A DNA stretch of 64,000 nt from Tetracentron sinense (Eukaryota; Streptophyta; Magnoliopsida; Trochodendrales; Trochodendraceae). The notes beneath the pieces were generated by a model. That model had not been told where the DNA came from. It searched no databases and saw only the letters and a program-made list of their open reading frames with translations. This document shows positions 10,833-22,140 of the stretch, piece by piece. The DNA lies in the NCBI GenBank assembly GCA_015143295.1, contig CM026564.1, positions 10,032,416 through 10,096,415 on the forward strand, read 5' to 3'. Within the stretch, counting starts at the first letter, position 1, and each line of letters starts with the position of its first letter. The position numbers and the translations under genes were made by a program.

Positions 10833-10998
10833 TCCATTAATTATGCTTGTGAAGCTAACAGGAACGGCATTATGGACGAATGACCTTACCTATCTCTTAT
10901 CCAGAGACTCCATCCAAGTTCAAGTATCAAAACCTAGCGCACAGGTCAATATACCGTGTTAAATAGTGGTATAGTACCGCGTAGTCGGACTGCAGTTG

Positions 10999-11400
10999 GT
11001 AGGGTGTGTAAATGGGCCAGGCTTGCCCATGGCTTGATCTGCCCAACTTAGTCTGCTAGGCCCGACCGATTATTAGTTGGGATGGGCTTGTGCTTGGAAT
11101 CTAAAGTCTGTTGCCCGTTTTAGTAGGTTTCTAACTGGGCTTACCCTGCCTAGCCCGGCCCGACTAAAATTTCCTTAAAAACTAGAACTTTTTTTTACCT
11201 TAGATCCTTAGGCGGGCTAGCCCAAGCCTGGCCAATTAATATAAAGACTGGTCCGGCCTGGTTTGTTTATTAATCGTAACAATGTCAGTCGGTGCTTAAA
11301 CCGCCTTGTAAGAACCTGGCTAAAAAAAGTGGATTAAAAATCAAACCCGATTCTTAGTCATAGATCCGAAACCTCAACCCAACCCAACCCGTGTAAATGC
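10999..11400. mobile_element. hAT-like non-autonomous remnant
   Basis: The left end TAGGGTGTGTAAATGGGCC resembles the plant hAT end TAGGGGTGTAAACGGGCC. The right side has AACCCGTGTAAATGC in inverse orientation near 11386-11402. The body is rich in GGCCCGGCC-like blocks typical of these elements. Ends are diverged and no 8-bp duplication was found. Confidence 0.35.
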
Positions 11401-12112
11401 TGCCAACAAGTTTGGGCTGATTTACGTGTTTGAGTGATCAAGCTTATCCAACACCTCTCACTTTCTGCAAACATTTTACTTTGCAGGTTGTGGGTCCCAG
11501 TTTTGGGGTTTCCGTGAAACCAAACCTTTTGATCATCGTAATAATCCTGGCCATCCAAAAAGTATCAGACCGTTGCAAACATCACAATTATCACCATACG
11601 AACGACCGGAGTATTAGCGGGACCCAAAGAACGGTGAGATCGAATCACAGCCAATCGACGGTTGAACTCAAGGAGAGTTCCATCGCACCCACACGTCAAC
11701 AAGTGTCCTTTTCAATCCTGTTGACTATGGTTAAGATTCCCTAATCTTTAGGACCCACAGGTCAATACATGTCTTTTTAACCTCTGTTAATTATGGTTAA
11801 GATTCCCTAATCCTTAGGGATCAACAATCTAACCTATAACGTTAAAAAAATATTAAGAAAAAATTAACTCTAAAGTTAGCATTTCTTAACTTTAAGGTTA
11901 ATTTAAAATATAAAAAAAACCAAGTTAGATAGTTCAACCATAAGGGTTAGTGAATCTTAACTATGGTTAATAAGATTAAAAAAGGACACGTGTTAATTTA
12001 GAAAATTTAACCCTAAGGTTAAAATTTCTTAACCTTAAGATTAATTTCTTAAAAAAAACCAAAAAATTAAATTGTTAGACCCCTAAGATTCACTAATCCT
12101 ATGGTTGGATCA
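11400..12112. repeat. Dispersed repeat with GGTTAAGATTCCCTAA blocks
   Basis: Blocks such as CACCCACACGTCAACAAGTGTCC and ATGGTTAAGATTCCCTAAT recur two to three times. Similar 'tgtcccttttaactcc...gtggttaa' blocks occur in the small Helitrons (12.5 and 14.6 kb), in both large Helitrons and near 44.0 kb. It is probably decayed Helitron-related sequence. No gene is supported. Confidence 0.4.
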
Positions 12113-12262
12113 TCTCTACTATTATAACGAAAGAAGCGGGATTAAACAATTGCTTGATTTTTTTATAATATTCCTGATGAGTTCTAATTTTATGATATCT
12201 TAATGTGAATGTAGTTAGTAAGATAATTTTTTATATTTTTTCTATTTTATCCATAATCTTTA
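12113..12262 (+). mobile_element. Truncated Helitron 5' end
   Basis: TCTCTACTATTATAACG at 12113 matches the 5' terminus of the other Helitrons here and is preceded by A. No separate 3' end occurs before the next Helitron begins at 12263, so only the head remains. Confidence 0.5.
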
Positions 12263-12693
12263 TCTTTACTATTATAATGCAAGAGGCATGCGTGGATGAT
12301 TTTTACGAAATTCTCAAACTGTCCTTATATAAAAACAAAATGTTGATTTAATGTTTTACTTTAATTCTCAAATTATTCATTGTCTTTGATTTAATGTTTT
12401 ACTTTAATTCCCAAAATATCACTTGCTCATCTATCTATCTATCTATTTAGAATCATAACCAATCGCGATTGAACTCGGGGAGAGTTCAATCGCACCCGCG
12501 GGTTTACACATGTCCCTTTTAACTCCTATTAACTGTGGTTAACTCCTTGCCCTCGTTCTCACGTGCATCGGACATGCCACTAACGAATTCAATTGCACCC
12601 GTGGGTTAACATGTGTCCCTTTTAACTTTTATTAATAATTGTGGTTAACTCCTTTCCCTCACTCTCATGTGCATCGCACGTGTCACCCGCTAG
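12263..12693 (+). mobile_element. Small non-autonomous Helitron
   Basis: It starts TCTTTACTATTATAATGC and ends with the hairpin CATGTGC-ATC-GCACGTG, 8 bases, then CTAG. It is inserted between A (12262) and T (12694), as Helitrons do. The 3' half is partly duplicated: a first GTGCATCGGACATGCCACTAA copy near 12562 precedes the true end. No Rep/helicase coding is present. Confidence 0.8.
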
Positions 12694-13246
12694 TTCTATA
12701 TAAAAGAAAATTAGATGTTATATTATCTTATTTTGCATGAGAAAAGTTAGTAGGGGTATTGAAATAATATCAATTACAACTAATAATAATCCATTTATAT
12801 CTCCATAAATCCCTCGAATCATTATCTTTATCTTTTCTCATATATGCTCTATTCTTAGTCACTCTCAACGAAGAAACACACATTCTCTACCTGATAGCTA
12901 ATTTTTAAGAAAAAAAATAGGATTTTTTATTCTGAAAATATCTATTTCTATACTAACGGGTCCCTCACAATCTCATAATTTTTTATATCCAAAAGGTAAA
13001 AAATCCTTCAAGTTTCTATATCCAAAATAATTTTTTTTTTTTAATTTAAAATGCTCTCACTACTAGTTAATTAATAGAATTTAAAAGATACACGGGTTGA
13101 CCCGTAGGTATGATCGCGATTGTTGTGATTCGATCTCTAGAACGGTCTTCCTACCTCTTTGGGCGCTCGACTCCCATCAAATCTTGGCCTTGGCTTGCCT
13201 AAGGGCTTATCTCGGCGTTCCATAGAATAGGTGACATGTGGTGAAG

Positions 13247-13277
13247 AAGTCAAAATCATGGGTCATGATTTTGACTT
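13247..13277. promoter_or_regulatory. Perfect 14-bp hairpin upstream of the uL18 gene
   Basis: AAGTCAAAATCATG, loop GGT, CATGATTTTGACTT. It lies about 260 bp before the likely start codon. The first arm recurs with one extra A at 13334 as AAGTCAAAAATCATG, so the element is partly repeated. A regulatory or MITE-derived origin is possible. Confidence 0.5.
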
Positions 13278-13324
13278 TCCCATACACAAATGGCGATAAG
13301 TGTGTGAGAATAAGGGGGAGAGAT

Positions 13325-13374
13325 ATGGGGAGAAGTCAAAAATCATGGGGAGAAAATAAATGACTTCTCCCCAT
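13325..13374. promoter_or_regulatory. Second perfect 14-bp inverted repeat upstream of the uL18 gene
   Basis: ATGGGGAGAAGTCA at 13325-13338 and TGACTTCTCCCCAT at 13361-13374 are exact reverse complements with a 22-bp spacer. It lies about 165 bp before the start codon, in the expected promoter or leader region. Confidence 0.5.
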
Positions 13375-13536
13375 TTTTCTGCCAGCTGCCGCACAATGTG
13401 TGGAACCCGAGAGCGGCTTCGCCAGAGACAATCCGAGGCCTCTAATCTTAGCTCGGTACCTTTTATATTCCCATCATGGAAAACGAATAGTCTTATCTCT
13501 ACAGTGATCTTAGAAAATCTCATTCGTTCGTCTCTA

Positions 13537-13911
13537 ATGGCGACGAACCATTACCATCTCCTGAGATTGGTACTGAGTTGCAGGAAGGTCACCGCACAAG
13601 TCACAAACCCTAGAACCGATTCGATCGTGGCCATGGCTTCTTCGTCCGAGCAAGAATTCGTGGCCCAATACAGAGCCAAACTCAATAGGCTTCCCCGATC
13701 TCACAACCTCTGGGACTCCAAGATCGCTTCAAGGGTTGGTGAAAAATTAGGGTTTCGGCTCAAAGAAATCGGCGTATCGGACGTCGAGATCGATCTTCAC
13801 GAAGAGCTGGCCAGGCCGATCCATTACAGGAAAATGGTGATTCCTCTTTTTGATTCGGTCAAGCGCGCCGGTGTTGGTGTCTCCGGCGCCGACAAATTGG
13901 AATGGCAGTAA
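13537..13911 (+). CDS. uL18 (L18p/L5e) family ribosomal protein, mitochondrial-like
   Basis: A single open frame of 124 residues. The first 32 residues (MATNHYHLLRLVLSCRKV...) are rich in Arg, Ser, Thr and hydrophobics with few acidic residues, like a mitochondrial presequence. The body from MASSSEQEF holds the uL18 signature: WDSKIASRVGEKLGFRLKE (helix), then IGVSDVEIDL, HYRKMVIPLFDSVKRAGVGV. uL18 proteins bind 5S rRNA in the large subunit; this short form is the plant L18p/L5e type. An alternative ATG at 13633 would drop the presequence. The open frame continues upstream to 13360 without another ATG that looks better. No intron is seen, so an expressed intronless gene and a retrocopy both remain possible. 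It is the only host gene I can support here. Family call fairly sure; organelle inferred. Confidence 0.75.
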   Translation: MATNHYHLLRLVLSCRKVTAQVTNPRTDSIVAMASSSEQEFVAQYRAKLNRLPRSHNLWDSKIASRVGEKLGFRLKEIGVSDVEIDLHEELARPIHYRKMVIPLFDSVKRAGVGVSGADKLEWQ

Positions 13912-14307
13912 TGGAGGAGAAAGAATTCTAGGTCAAGGTTAGGATTTGGGGAGAGTGTATACAAAATTTTCAGTGTATTTGTTATACACGGAAGTCGAGA
14001 GTTGGTAATGCATAAGAGAGATGAAAATTCTTGCAGATTCAAAGAATCGATTCCATGTAATGTATTTGCAGATTAAAAGTTTTAATAAATTATTTCTGCC
14101 CATTTTAATACATATAAATTGATTGCATCAATTTTTTTTTATTTATTTATTACGCCAACTGATTTTATTTAAATTGTTGGGTCTCTTAGTTTATAAATTT
14201 GGAAATGTTAGCACTTAGCATAGCTTCAATAAATAAAATATAAAAGATTAATAAATGTGAAACATGATGTGTTGAATCTAAGTTTGTACGAAAATCCTTT
14301 AAATTAG
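13912..14307. other. 3' flank of the uL18 gene, no further gene
   Basis: AT-rich sequence with T-runs after the stop codon, suitable for 3' UTR and polyadenylation near 14040-14100. No other feature is seen before the duplicated block S1. Confidence 0.5.
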
Positions 14308-14933
14308 GAAGAAGGAACTCTAAAATCTTAGATTTTAAAAATAATGACTTAGGATTTTAAAATTTTTTTGTTTATTTATAAATCAATAATATGTATTTAT
14401 CTTTACTATTATAATGGGAGAGGCTGGGGAGAGGCAGCCCGTAGCCTGAATTTTCTGAAATTCCTAAGTTACCCTTATATAAAACAAAACTTTAATTTAA
14501 TATTTTTCTTTAATTCCCAAACTATCCTCATCTATCTATTTAAAGGATAGAATCAGTCAATTGCGATTGAACTCGGGGAGAGTTCAATCGCACCCACGGG
14601 TTAGCACGTGTCCCTTTTAACTCCTAGTAACTATGTTTAACTCCTTCCCCTCGCTCTCACGTGCATCGCACATTCCACCCGCTAGTATATTATCTATAAA
14701 AGTGTCAACAAACCGGGTTTTGGCTTGTACTAGACTACTAAGTATAGTAAGTATAATTTTTAAGAAGCAAAGGTAAAGTTTTGAATTTTCTATTAAATGT
14801 TTTAAGAAGCAAAGATAGAGCTTTAAAATAACTATTAAATATAAATTTGAAAATTTAAAATAGGTTAAATGAGAAACCTAAAAGACTTAAATAGATATAG
14901 GAGAAAATATTATTATTTTAGTATTATATATAA
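14308..14933. repeat. Duplicated flank block S1
   Basis: Starting GAAGAAGGAACTCTAAAATC, this block is repeated at 17815-19533 (S2). In S1 it is interrupted by the small Helitron at 14400-14685; in S2 by LTR element H at 18090-19461. Each block directly abuts a copy of the large Helitron, so S plus Helitron forms a tandem duplication. No coding content. Confidence 0.75.
14400..14685 (+). mobile_element. Small Helitron, 286 bp
   Basis: It starts TCTTTACTATTATAATGGG, preceded by A, and ends CACGTGCATCGCACATTCCACCCG-CTAG followed by T. It is absent from the second copy of the flank block, so it inserted after the duplication or only in this copy. It is close in sequence to the 12263-12693 copy. 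No coding. Confidence 0.85.
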
Positions 14934-17816
14934 CTAGCGGAATGCATGTGCGATGCACATGAGTGAACTGTTTTAATGATTGTCAAAAAAAAAATTAGAC
15001 ACTCGCATAATGAAAAAAATTAATTTGAATACATATGAAATGCAATACAATAAAACATCTCGAATTTTTATTTAATGATATGCTAGTGTCTTCTAACATA
15101 GTAATAAATATATAATTCAATGTAACTAATATTATTTAATCTTATTATTAAAATGTAAGTATACTGAATCTACCATTGTTATTGATGTCAATACAATCAT
15201 ATTGTTTGCCTAATAAATAAACATACTTAATTTGAAAAACAAACATATTAGTATTGGAGAAGCTAAATCTTTGTTATGCATGTAAGTAATTCGTAACTAC
15301 AAATAATAGATTCAATAAAATTTATGGGAAATGCAAATTTCTCAAACACAGTAAGCATGCCATCATAGGTAATTTCCGTAATTCTAAAATTATAGTTAAC
15401 CATAAAGAATTCTGAAATTAATATAAAATTGATAAACTATACTAACCAATTTAAGAAGCTTACTTTAAGAAAAAAAAATTAAGAAGCCTACAGACTGAAT
15501 CGTTACACTTTGATATGACGCTTAGGAACGGAATATTCTCATACTCAAATTTAACAAAAGAGTAGGAAAATAAAATCAACTTCAGTGAAATTAATAACAT
15601 ATTTGGTTAAATTAATGGGATATGAAAATTTGTCAAACAAAGTAAGCTTGACATCATTGGTAATTTAAGTAATTCAAACATTATAGCTAACCATATTCAG
15701 AAACTGATAAAAAAATCGATATATGCACAAACCAATTTAAGAAGCTTGTAGGACCGGATCACTAAACTTTGCTACCACACTATAGAAAGGAATGCTTTCA
15801 ACCTAAAATTTAGCATGTATATCCCCATTGCTTATCTGTAAATCAACAAAAGCCAAAATAGAAAAATTTAAGAAACATCATAAAAACTATTTTAAGGAAG
15901 CATAATGGGGTGCAATACCAAAAATTTCAAAAATTTTCTCGAATTTTTGAAATATTAAAAAAGTTGATTTTTTGGAAGTAAGTTTTTGAGATCGTAATAA
16001 AAATGTCAACCTTCTTTTAAATTTTAAATTTTGTTAAACAATCCTTAACACTTTTAATCATGTTTCAAAGAATACCCAAAATGTCTCCAATTTTTATATA
16101 TTTTGAAAAAAAAAAACTAAATACTTTTAAAAGTCCTTTTGAAAAAGGAATGTAATCCCTACAATTATAACCCGAGTCCGGTTATGCCCCTGTGGTTGCC
16201 ATGTGTCCCTTTTGACACCATTTAACTTGGGTAAGGTTCACAAACCCCTAGGGTTCACCCACCTATCCTTGTGTTTTGAAAAGAAATTAATTGTTTAAAC
16301 CGTGGTTAGGAAAAATATTAAAATAATAGTAAAATCTTAAAATAAATTTTTCTAACCACGTTTTTAACTCTATGCGTATCCTTTGCTTCATTTCATCATA
16401 GAGGATTGCATTCATGTGAAAAAATACACATAACATCTCAATTTGTAATATATTTTAAACAATTTTGAAATCCTTTTTAAAAAGGACTAAAATCCTCTAT
16501 TGGTATAACCAGACTCGAGGGAGTCCGGTTATGCTATTAGTGTCACATGTCTCTCTAGACACCACTTAACTATGGTTAAGGTTCACAAACCCTTAGGGTT
16601 CACCCACCCTTAGGGTTCACTCACCTATCCTTTGTTTTTAAGAGCTAAATATTAATATTTGTTAACCGTCATTAGGAAAAAAATATTAAAATAATATAAA
16701 AATCTTAAATTAATTCTTTAACTGTGGTGTTAACATATGTGTACCCTTTGTTGATTTTAACTTTAAAGGATTTCATGCATTTGAAAAAATAAGCAAAAAA
16801 TTTCCATTTTTAATATTTTTGAAACAATTTTTAAAAGCAATGAAAATTTTTTTTGAATAATTTTGCTCTAACCAAGGTTAAATTTTCTTACCACGTTCTA
16901 ATTTTAATTTTTTTAAATCATATACTCAAAACACTACTCTAACCACGGTTAACCACGACTTAACGTTCAACCCCTTTCGTTTCCATACTCAAAATTCTGA
17001 ATTTTTTTTTTTGAAGACCTTGAAAGGCCCCTGTGCATGCATTTGATCCGGTAATGTGATGTTATGTACCAAGTTAGGTACATAACATGCTAAACCACCA
17101 TTTTTTTTTGTTGGGGGGTGGTTTCTTGTGACTATTTAATGACAAAAGAAGCAAAGGATTTGAGAGATTGATAAAAATATCATGATAGGAATATGTATTT
17201 GCTGAGCAGCTTCATCTCAATCACCGGTGATTCACCCCGAACACCGGTGATGGATAAATCGTGGGTAAACCCCAAAAAAAAAATATTGTGTAGTTATTTT
17301 TTTTATGTTTTAAAGATCATGAAAAACTCTTGTGCATGCATTTGATCCGGTAAACCAAGTTATAGTAACCAAATTCTTATTGTAGTCAAGTAAAAGTAGC
17401 AGAAAATTGTTGAAGGAAAAAAGTTGTATAAAAAATTTGCTTGATTAAGATAATGAAAATAACTCACCGCAAAAACTTCTGCACTCTAGTGATCCGAAAA
17501 AATTTGTTGCAGTCCAATGACTTGAGTGTGTTCAATTGATTCCAGTAAAATATACTCACCACAAAACTCCTGCACTTTAGTTACCCTTAAGTGTTTGTTT
17601 TTGAATTTCAAAAGTAGTTTTGAACAAAGAGATATACGTGAGAGAAAAGAGGAGCATGATTTAAGAAGTTTGTGGGTAATTATTAGGGTTTAAATGACTA
17701 TCATATCCTTAAGTGTCTAGTGGTAGTAGAATAAGATAAAATAAAAATTAAGGGTTGTTAGGGTCATGTTGTAAAAATTCAATTTATCCCTTTTTATCTC
17801 ATTATAATAGTAAAGA
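14934..17816 (-). mobile_element. Large non-autonomous Helitron, copy 1
   Basis: On the minus strand it begins TCTTTACTATTATAATGAG (17816 downward). It ends with a perfect hairpin CATGTGC-ATC-GCACATG and CTAG (14934-14937) followed by T. It is 2883 bp long with no Rep/helicase coding found. Inside are repeated AACCRYGGTTA-type palindromes and two TCACCGGTGA-like palindromes near 17220-17255. A near copy starts at 19534. The base before its 5' end is T rather than A, explained if this edge is a duplication junction. Confidence 0.8.
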
Positions 17817-19533
17817 AGAAGGAACTCTAAAATCTTAGAATTTAAAAATAATGACATAGGATTTTAAAATTAATTTTTTTATTTATAAATCAATAATATG
17901 TATTTATATATTATCTATAAAGGTGTCAACAAACTAGGTTTTGGCTTGTACTAGACTATACTAGGTATAGTAAGTATAATTTTTAAGAAGCAAAGATAAA
18001 GTTTTGAATTTTCTATTAAATATTTTAAGAAGCAAAGATAGAGCTTTAAAATAACTATTAAATATAAATTTGAAAATTTAAAATAGGTTTGTAGAGACCC
18101 GAATCTTTTTCAGGTCATTGCCTAGTTTATCAGGGGTATTTTAGTTTTTAATGCATCTTCATGTGTGCGTTCTTACATAATTGTTTATCTCGAGGGTTTT
18201 CTCATGGCATGAGTTTGGTTTGAGTTTAGTGTATGAGTCAAGGAGTGAGGTGCTTTTTTTTTTCTGGAAAGCAAGCAAAGAGTATAAAACATACTCTATG
18301 TGTTCAGTGAATAGCGCTTATAGGGCTCAAGGAATTAGGTTCCCTTGGGCTAAGTTGTTTTTCTAAGTAGGAGTAATGTTATTTCGCTCCGGCTCTGATA
18401 CCACCCTCTGTAATGACCCCAAAACCCACCTTGGTGTATGGGGGTTGGGTGTGTATGCTATAATATATATACCTTGAGGTTACAATATGCTTTAGGAGCT
18501 AAGTTAGCTAATAATTTCATTGTATGTTTATACGGTATGGTCGTATATTGTTACGTGTTATTACTTACTTTCATAATAACTAATTGTTATTCGAAATACG
18601 AGGATTTGAAGAGTTTAGTTTCCAAGTCAGACTCGCGTTTAGCTTTTGCCTTAGGACTTGACCATGAGGCGTGACAAGTGAGGTAGAGGTTAATAGACTA
18701 GAGGGAGTGAAGGTGATACCCCAGTTGGCAATGAATATCCTGCACTCAAGTCAAAGAGGTTGAGCTATAAATTATTGATAGTAAGCAATGTGTGTTGTTA
18801 TACATGTATGAACTTGCTACAATATAACTATATGTGAATATATTGTGATGAACAAACTTATCATGTTGGATGCAAGTTATAACCTTAGTTAGTTGTAATA
18901 TCAAAGACACATTGCTAGTAAGTGAGTGCCTAGTCCATGTGTTAGTCTAAATTGGATCGACACACCCTTGCGTCATGTCTATGGTGGTCAAGTCGTATGC
19001 TCAATTGAGTAAGGTGAAGTGTGGGAAAGGTATTCCGACTTGTTCTTGTATCGTCCTAATTTCGAGGACGAAATTTTTTTTAGGGGGGGAGGATGTAGAG
19101 ACCCGAATCTTTTTCAGGCCATTGCCTAGTTTATCAGGGGTATTTTAGTCTTTAATGTGTTTTCATGCGTGCGTTCTTGCATAATTGGTTATCTCGAGGG
19201 TTTTCTCATGGCTTGAGTTTGTTGTGAGTTTAGTCTATGAGTCAAGGAGTGAGGTGTTTTTTTTTTGGAAAGCAAGCAAATAGTATAAAACATACTCTAT
19301 GTGTTAAGTGAATAGTGCTTATAGAGCTCAAGGAATTAGGTTCCCTTGGGCTAAGTTTTCCTCTAAGTAGGAGTTATGTTATTTCGCTCCGGCTCTGATA
19401 CCACCCTCTGTAACGACCCCGAAACTCACCTTGGTCATAATGGGATTTTGGGTCCGCCACAAGGTTAAATGAGAAACCTAAAAGACTTAAATAGATATAG
19501 GAGAAAATATTATTATTTTAGTATTATATATAA
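17815..19533. repeat. Duplicated flank block S2
   Basis: Second copy of the block at 14308-14933. It starts with GAAGAAGGAACTC at exactly the 5' edge of Helitron copy 1 and runs to the A before the CTAG of Helitron copy 2. It carries LTR element H. Confidence 0.75.
18090..19461 (+). mobile_element. Short LTR element H (pol-less, gypsy-like ends), duplication AGGTT
   Basis: Two LTR copies (18090 to about 18450, and 19094-19461, 368 bp) enclose about 640 bp with no pol. AGGTT flanks it at 18085-18089 and 19462-19466. Each LTR starts TGTAGAGACCCGAATC and has a TATA box in AGTATAAAACATACTC. The end before the 3' LTR has the hairpin AATTTCG-AGGA-CGAAATT (19058-19075) and a G-rich polypurine tract, as in gypsy1. 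Odd: each LTR contains GGCTCTGATACCACC, the reverse complement of the usual Met-tRNA primer site. It is a small non-autonomous (TRIM-like) element. Confidence 0.7.
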
Positions 19534-20059
19534 CTAGAGGAATGCACGTGCGATGCACGTGAGTGAACTGTTTTAATGATTGTCAAAAAAAAATAGACAC
19601 TCGCATAATGAAAAAAATTAATTTGAATACGTATGAAATGTAATACAATAAAACATCTCGAATTTTTATTTGATGATATGCTAGTGTCTTCTAACATAGT
19701 AATAAATATATAATTCAATGTAACTAATATTATTTAATCTTTTTATTAGAAGGTAAGTTTACTGAATCTACCATTGTTATTGATGTGAATACAATCATAT
19801 TGTTTGCCTAACAAATAAACATACTTAATTTGACAAACAAACATATTAGTACTGGAGAAGCTAAATCTTTGTTATGAATGTAAGTAATTCGTAACTACAA
19901 ATAATAGATTCAATAAAATTTATGGGATATGCAAATTCCTCAAACACAGTAAACATGGCATCGTAGGTAATTTCCGTAATTCTAAGTGTAAGCACCCAAT
20001 TTTTACACCCCTGTCCAACCATAGTTAAAGTCTTTTGACCATGGTTATCCCCTGCCAAG

Positions 20060-20345
20060 TCCACTAAAACCTAGGTAAGCCTCTAGTTAGTCTTAGGCCT
20101 CACTCTGAGTCAAACCCTAGAAAATCCTAGTATCAAATCCTAACCCTAGGTAAACTCCGGCTAAACCTTAGCTAAACCCTAAGTAAACCCTAGTTAGACC
20201 CTAGGACTCAACCCTAGTTTAACCCTAGTTAAACCCTGTACAAATCCTATGTCAAAAGCCTAGCCCTAGGTAACCCTAATTTGAGCCCTAGCCTAGCCCT
20301 AGAGCCCTTAGGGCTTAAACCCTAGAATCCATGGCCTTTAGGGCC
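20060..20345 (+). repeat. Telomere-like AACCCTAG tract in LTR G
   Basis: Irregular repeats of AACCCTAG, TAAACCCTA and CCCTAGTTA fill almost 300 bp. Units vary in length, unlike a true plant telomere array of exact TTTAGGG. Its place inside an LTR argues against an internal telomere. Confidence 0.65.
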
Positions 20346-20488
20346 TGAACCCTTAACCTGGGCCCATAGAGGCCCAAAAAACCTAAGCCTAAAACCCCAA
20401 ACCAATGTGTACATGGGCCAGGCCCAAATCAAAGCAAATCTCAATTTACTGTAGATCCCCTACCGCCAATTAGTTTTGGCCTATTTTT

Positions 20489-20536
20489 GATCTACCGCCA
20501 TTATATTTCATGCCTTTTTGACAATGGCGGTAGATC
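20489..20536 (+). promoter_or_regulatory. Perfect 14-bp inverted repeat upstream of the LTR G TATA box
   Basis: GATCTACCGCCATT at 20489-20502 and AATGGCGGTAGATC at 20523-20536. Further TACCGCCA copies lie just before it and near 21410-21480. It is about 165 bp upstream of TATAAAAC at 20701, so this LTR also puts palindromes before its promoter, but with a different core. Confidence 0.55.
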
Positions 20537-22140
20537 ATCTACCACTATTGTACAAGTTTCGAGTTTGCAGTCTGCGTAGCTCCCTGCACACTCAATCATC
20601 CTCTCTACCCTCACTTCACAACCCTCACTCGACCTCCCCTTGGTCCAACCATGTTCTCCTTCTTCTTTTTAATCCCCCTTAATTCCTTAAAGCCTTCCTC
20701 TATAAAACCAAGCCTCCCCTCCATTGTTGATCGATCGGCAAATTCTCATAGGTGAAACCCTGTTCCAAAAACTTAGGCTACAACCTCTTCAACACCTTGA
20801 TCTTAATTCCAAGACCCCTTTCGGCCTGTCCCAAGCTTCCCTAGCTGCTGCAAGCATCACCAGAGTGCACCACCATTGCACACAGACCTCTTTTAGCTTC
20901 GGCTAAGAGCAAACAGGGTAGGGCCCTGCCCCTCCCCACTTTTTTCTTTCTTTTTGAATTACTGTGAGCCCCTGGTCAGTTCCAAGGGAGTTATTTTCTT
21001 TCATTTTTGGTGCTTAGTATGTAAACCGAACCCAACAGGGTGTTTATCCACCTTTGTCATAGGTGGGGTGAACCCCTATAGGTATACCCATCTTCTCCAA
21101 GCTCCTCAGACCTTCATAGACCTTCTGGGGGTCCCTTAGATCGTGAGGGAACCCCTGGTCATCACTGTGCACAGTTCCCATGGGCAAAAATCTGGTTTTG
21201 AGCAAAGCCAGGAATGACGGTAAACTCAATACCGCCATTCCTGGCTTTCACCTTGGCAGCCTCTCTTAGCCCATCTCAGTGGGCCCTGGTCCATGTTCGG
21301 GGCCCAGTTTGAATCCCTGAGGTTCCCTTTAGCTCACCCTGGTCCTTCCAGGGTGGTCCTATGGCCTTAACCATGGTTAAAATTCAAAAATACAGACCCT
21401 GTGCAGGTTGGCGGTAGATCTTCTACCCCCAATCTTGTTTTTGCCTATTTTGAGATTGGTGGTAGAACATCTACCGCCAATATGTGGTTTCAGGCACAGT
21501 AGCTTTGAACCTCTGTGGGGCCTACTCCAGGCATCCCCTGGGGCCCACACCAGACTCAAACTCTCCCCTAAACTTCCCCCTTTGTCCCCATGCTTTCAGA
21601 GCACCTAGGGTTAGCATCTAACCCTAGTTAACAGTGTGCAAAACCTAAGTTAAAAATACTGTTCTAAATGTCGGTAATTCTATTACCGAAATTAAAAATA
21701 TTTTTATTTTGGGCTTTTGTAAGGGCCCAGGCTTGGTAGGAGGCCACTTTAGGCACTTCCTAGCCCCCTGGGCCCACTTTGGACTTGATCTGACTCTTAA
21801 CCATGGTTAAATGCACATCCGATTAATATTTAACCATTGTTAAGCACCCCTTAACCCCACAAATCTTGGAAAATAATCAAAAAATGATCAAAATTCAACA
21901 TGGACCATAAAACTAACTTTGACCCATTTTCTTAAACCTGATTAGTAATCCTAATCACAGTTAGACCATCCTTAACCCCGGTTAGTAACCCTAACCGCGG
22001 TTATCTTTCGGTTTACAACCTACCGGGCCAAAAAACCAAGTCTACCGAACTTATCTTCGGCCTACCGGGCCCCGCCTTAGCCTACCAGACTAAAACTTAC
22101 ATCCCCTTAAGCTTTGGTTAGCAACCCTAATCATGGTTAG

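Noticed and set aside
13360-13536. N-terminal extension of the uL18 frame
   Set aside because: The open frame continues upstream, but the extension begins without an ATG and overlaps the inverted repeat; the ATG at 13537 fits a presequence better.
20060-20345. Interstitial telomere
   Set aside because: Repeat units are irregular and the tract lies within LTR G with its own target duplication.
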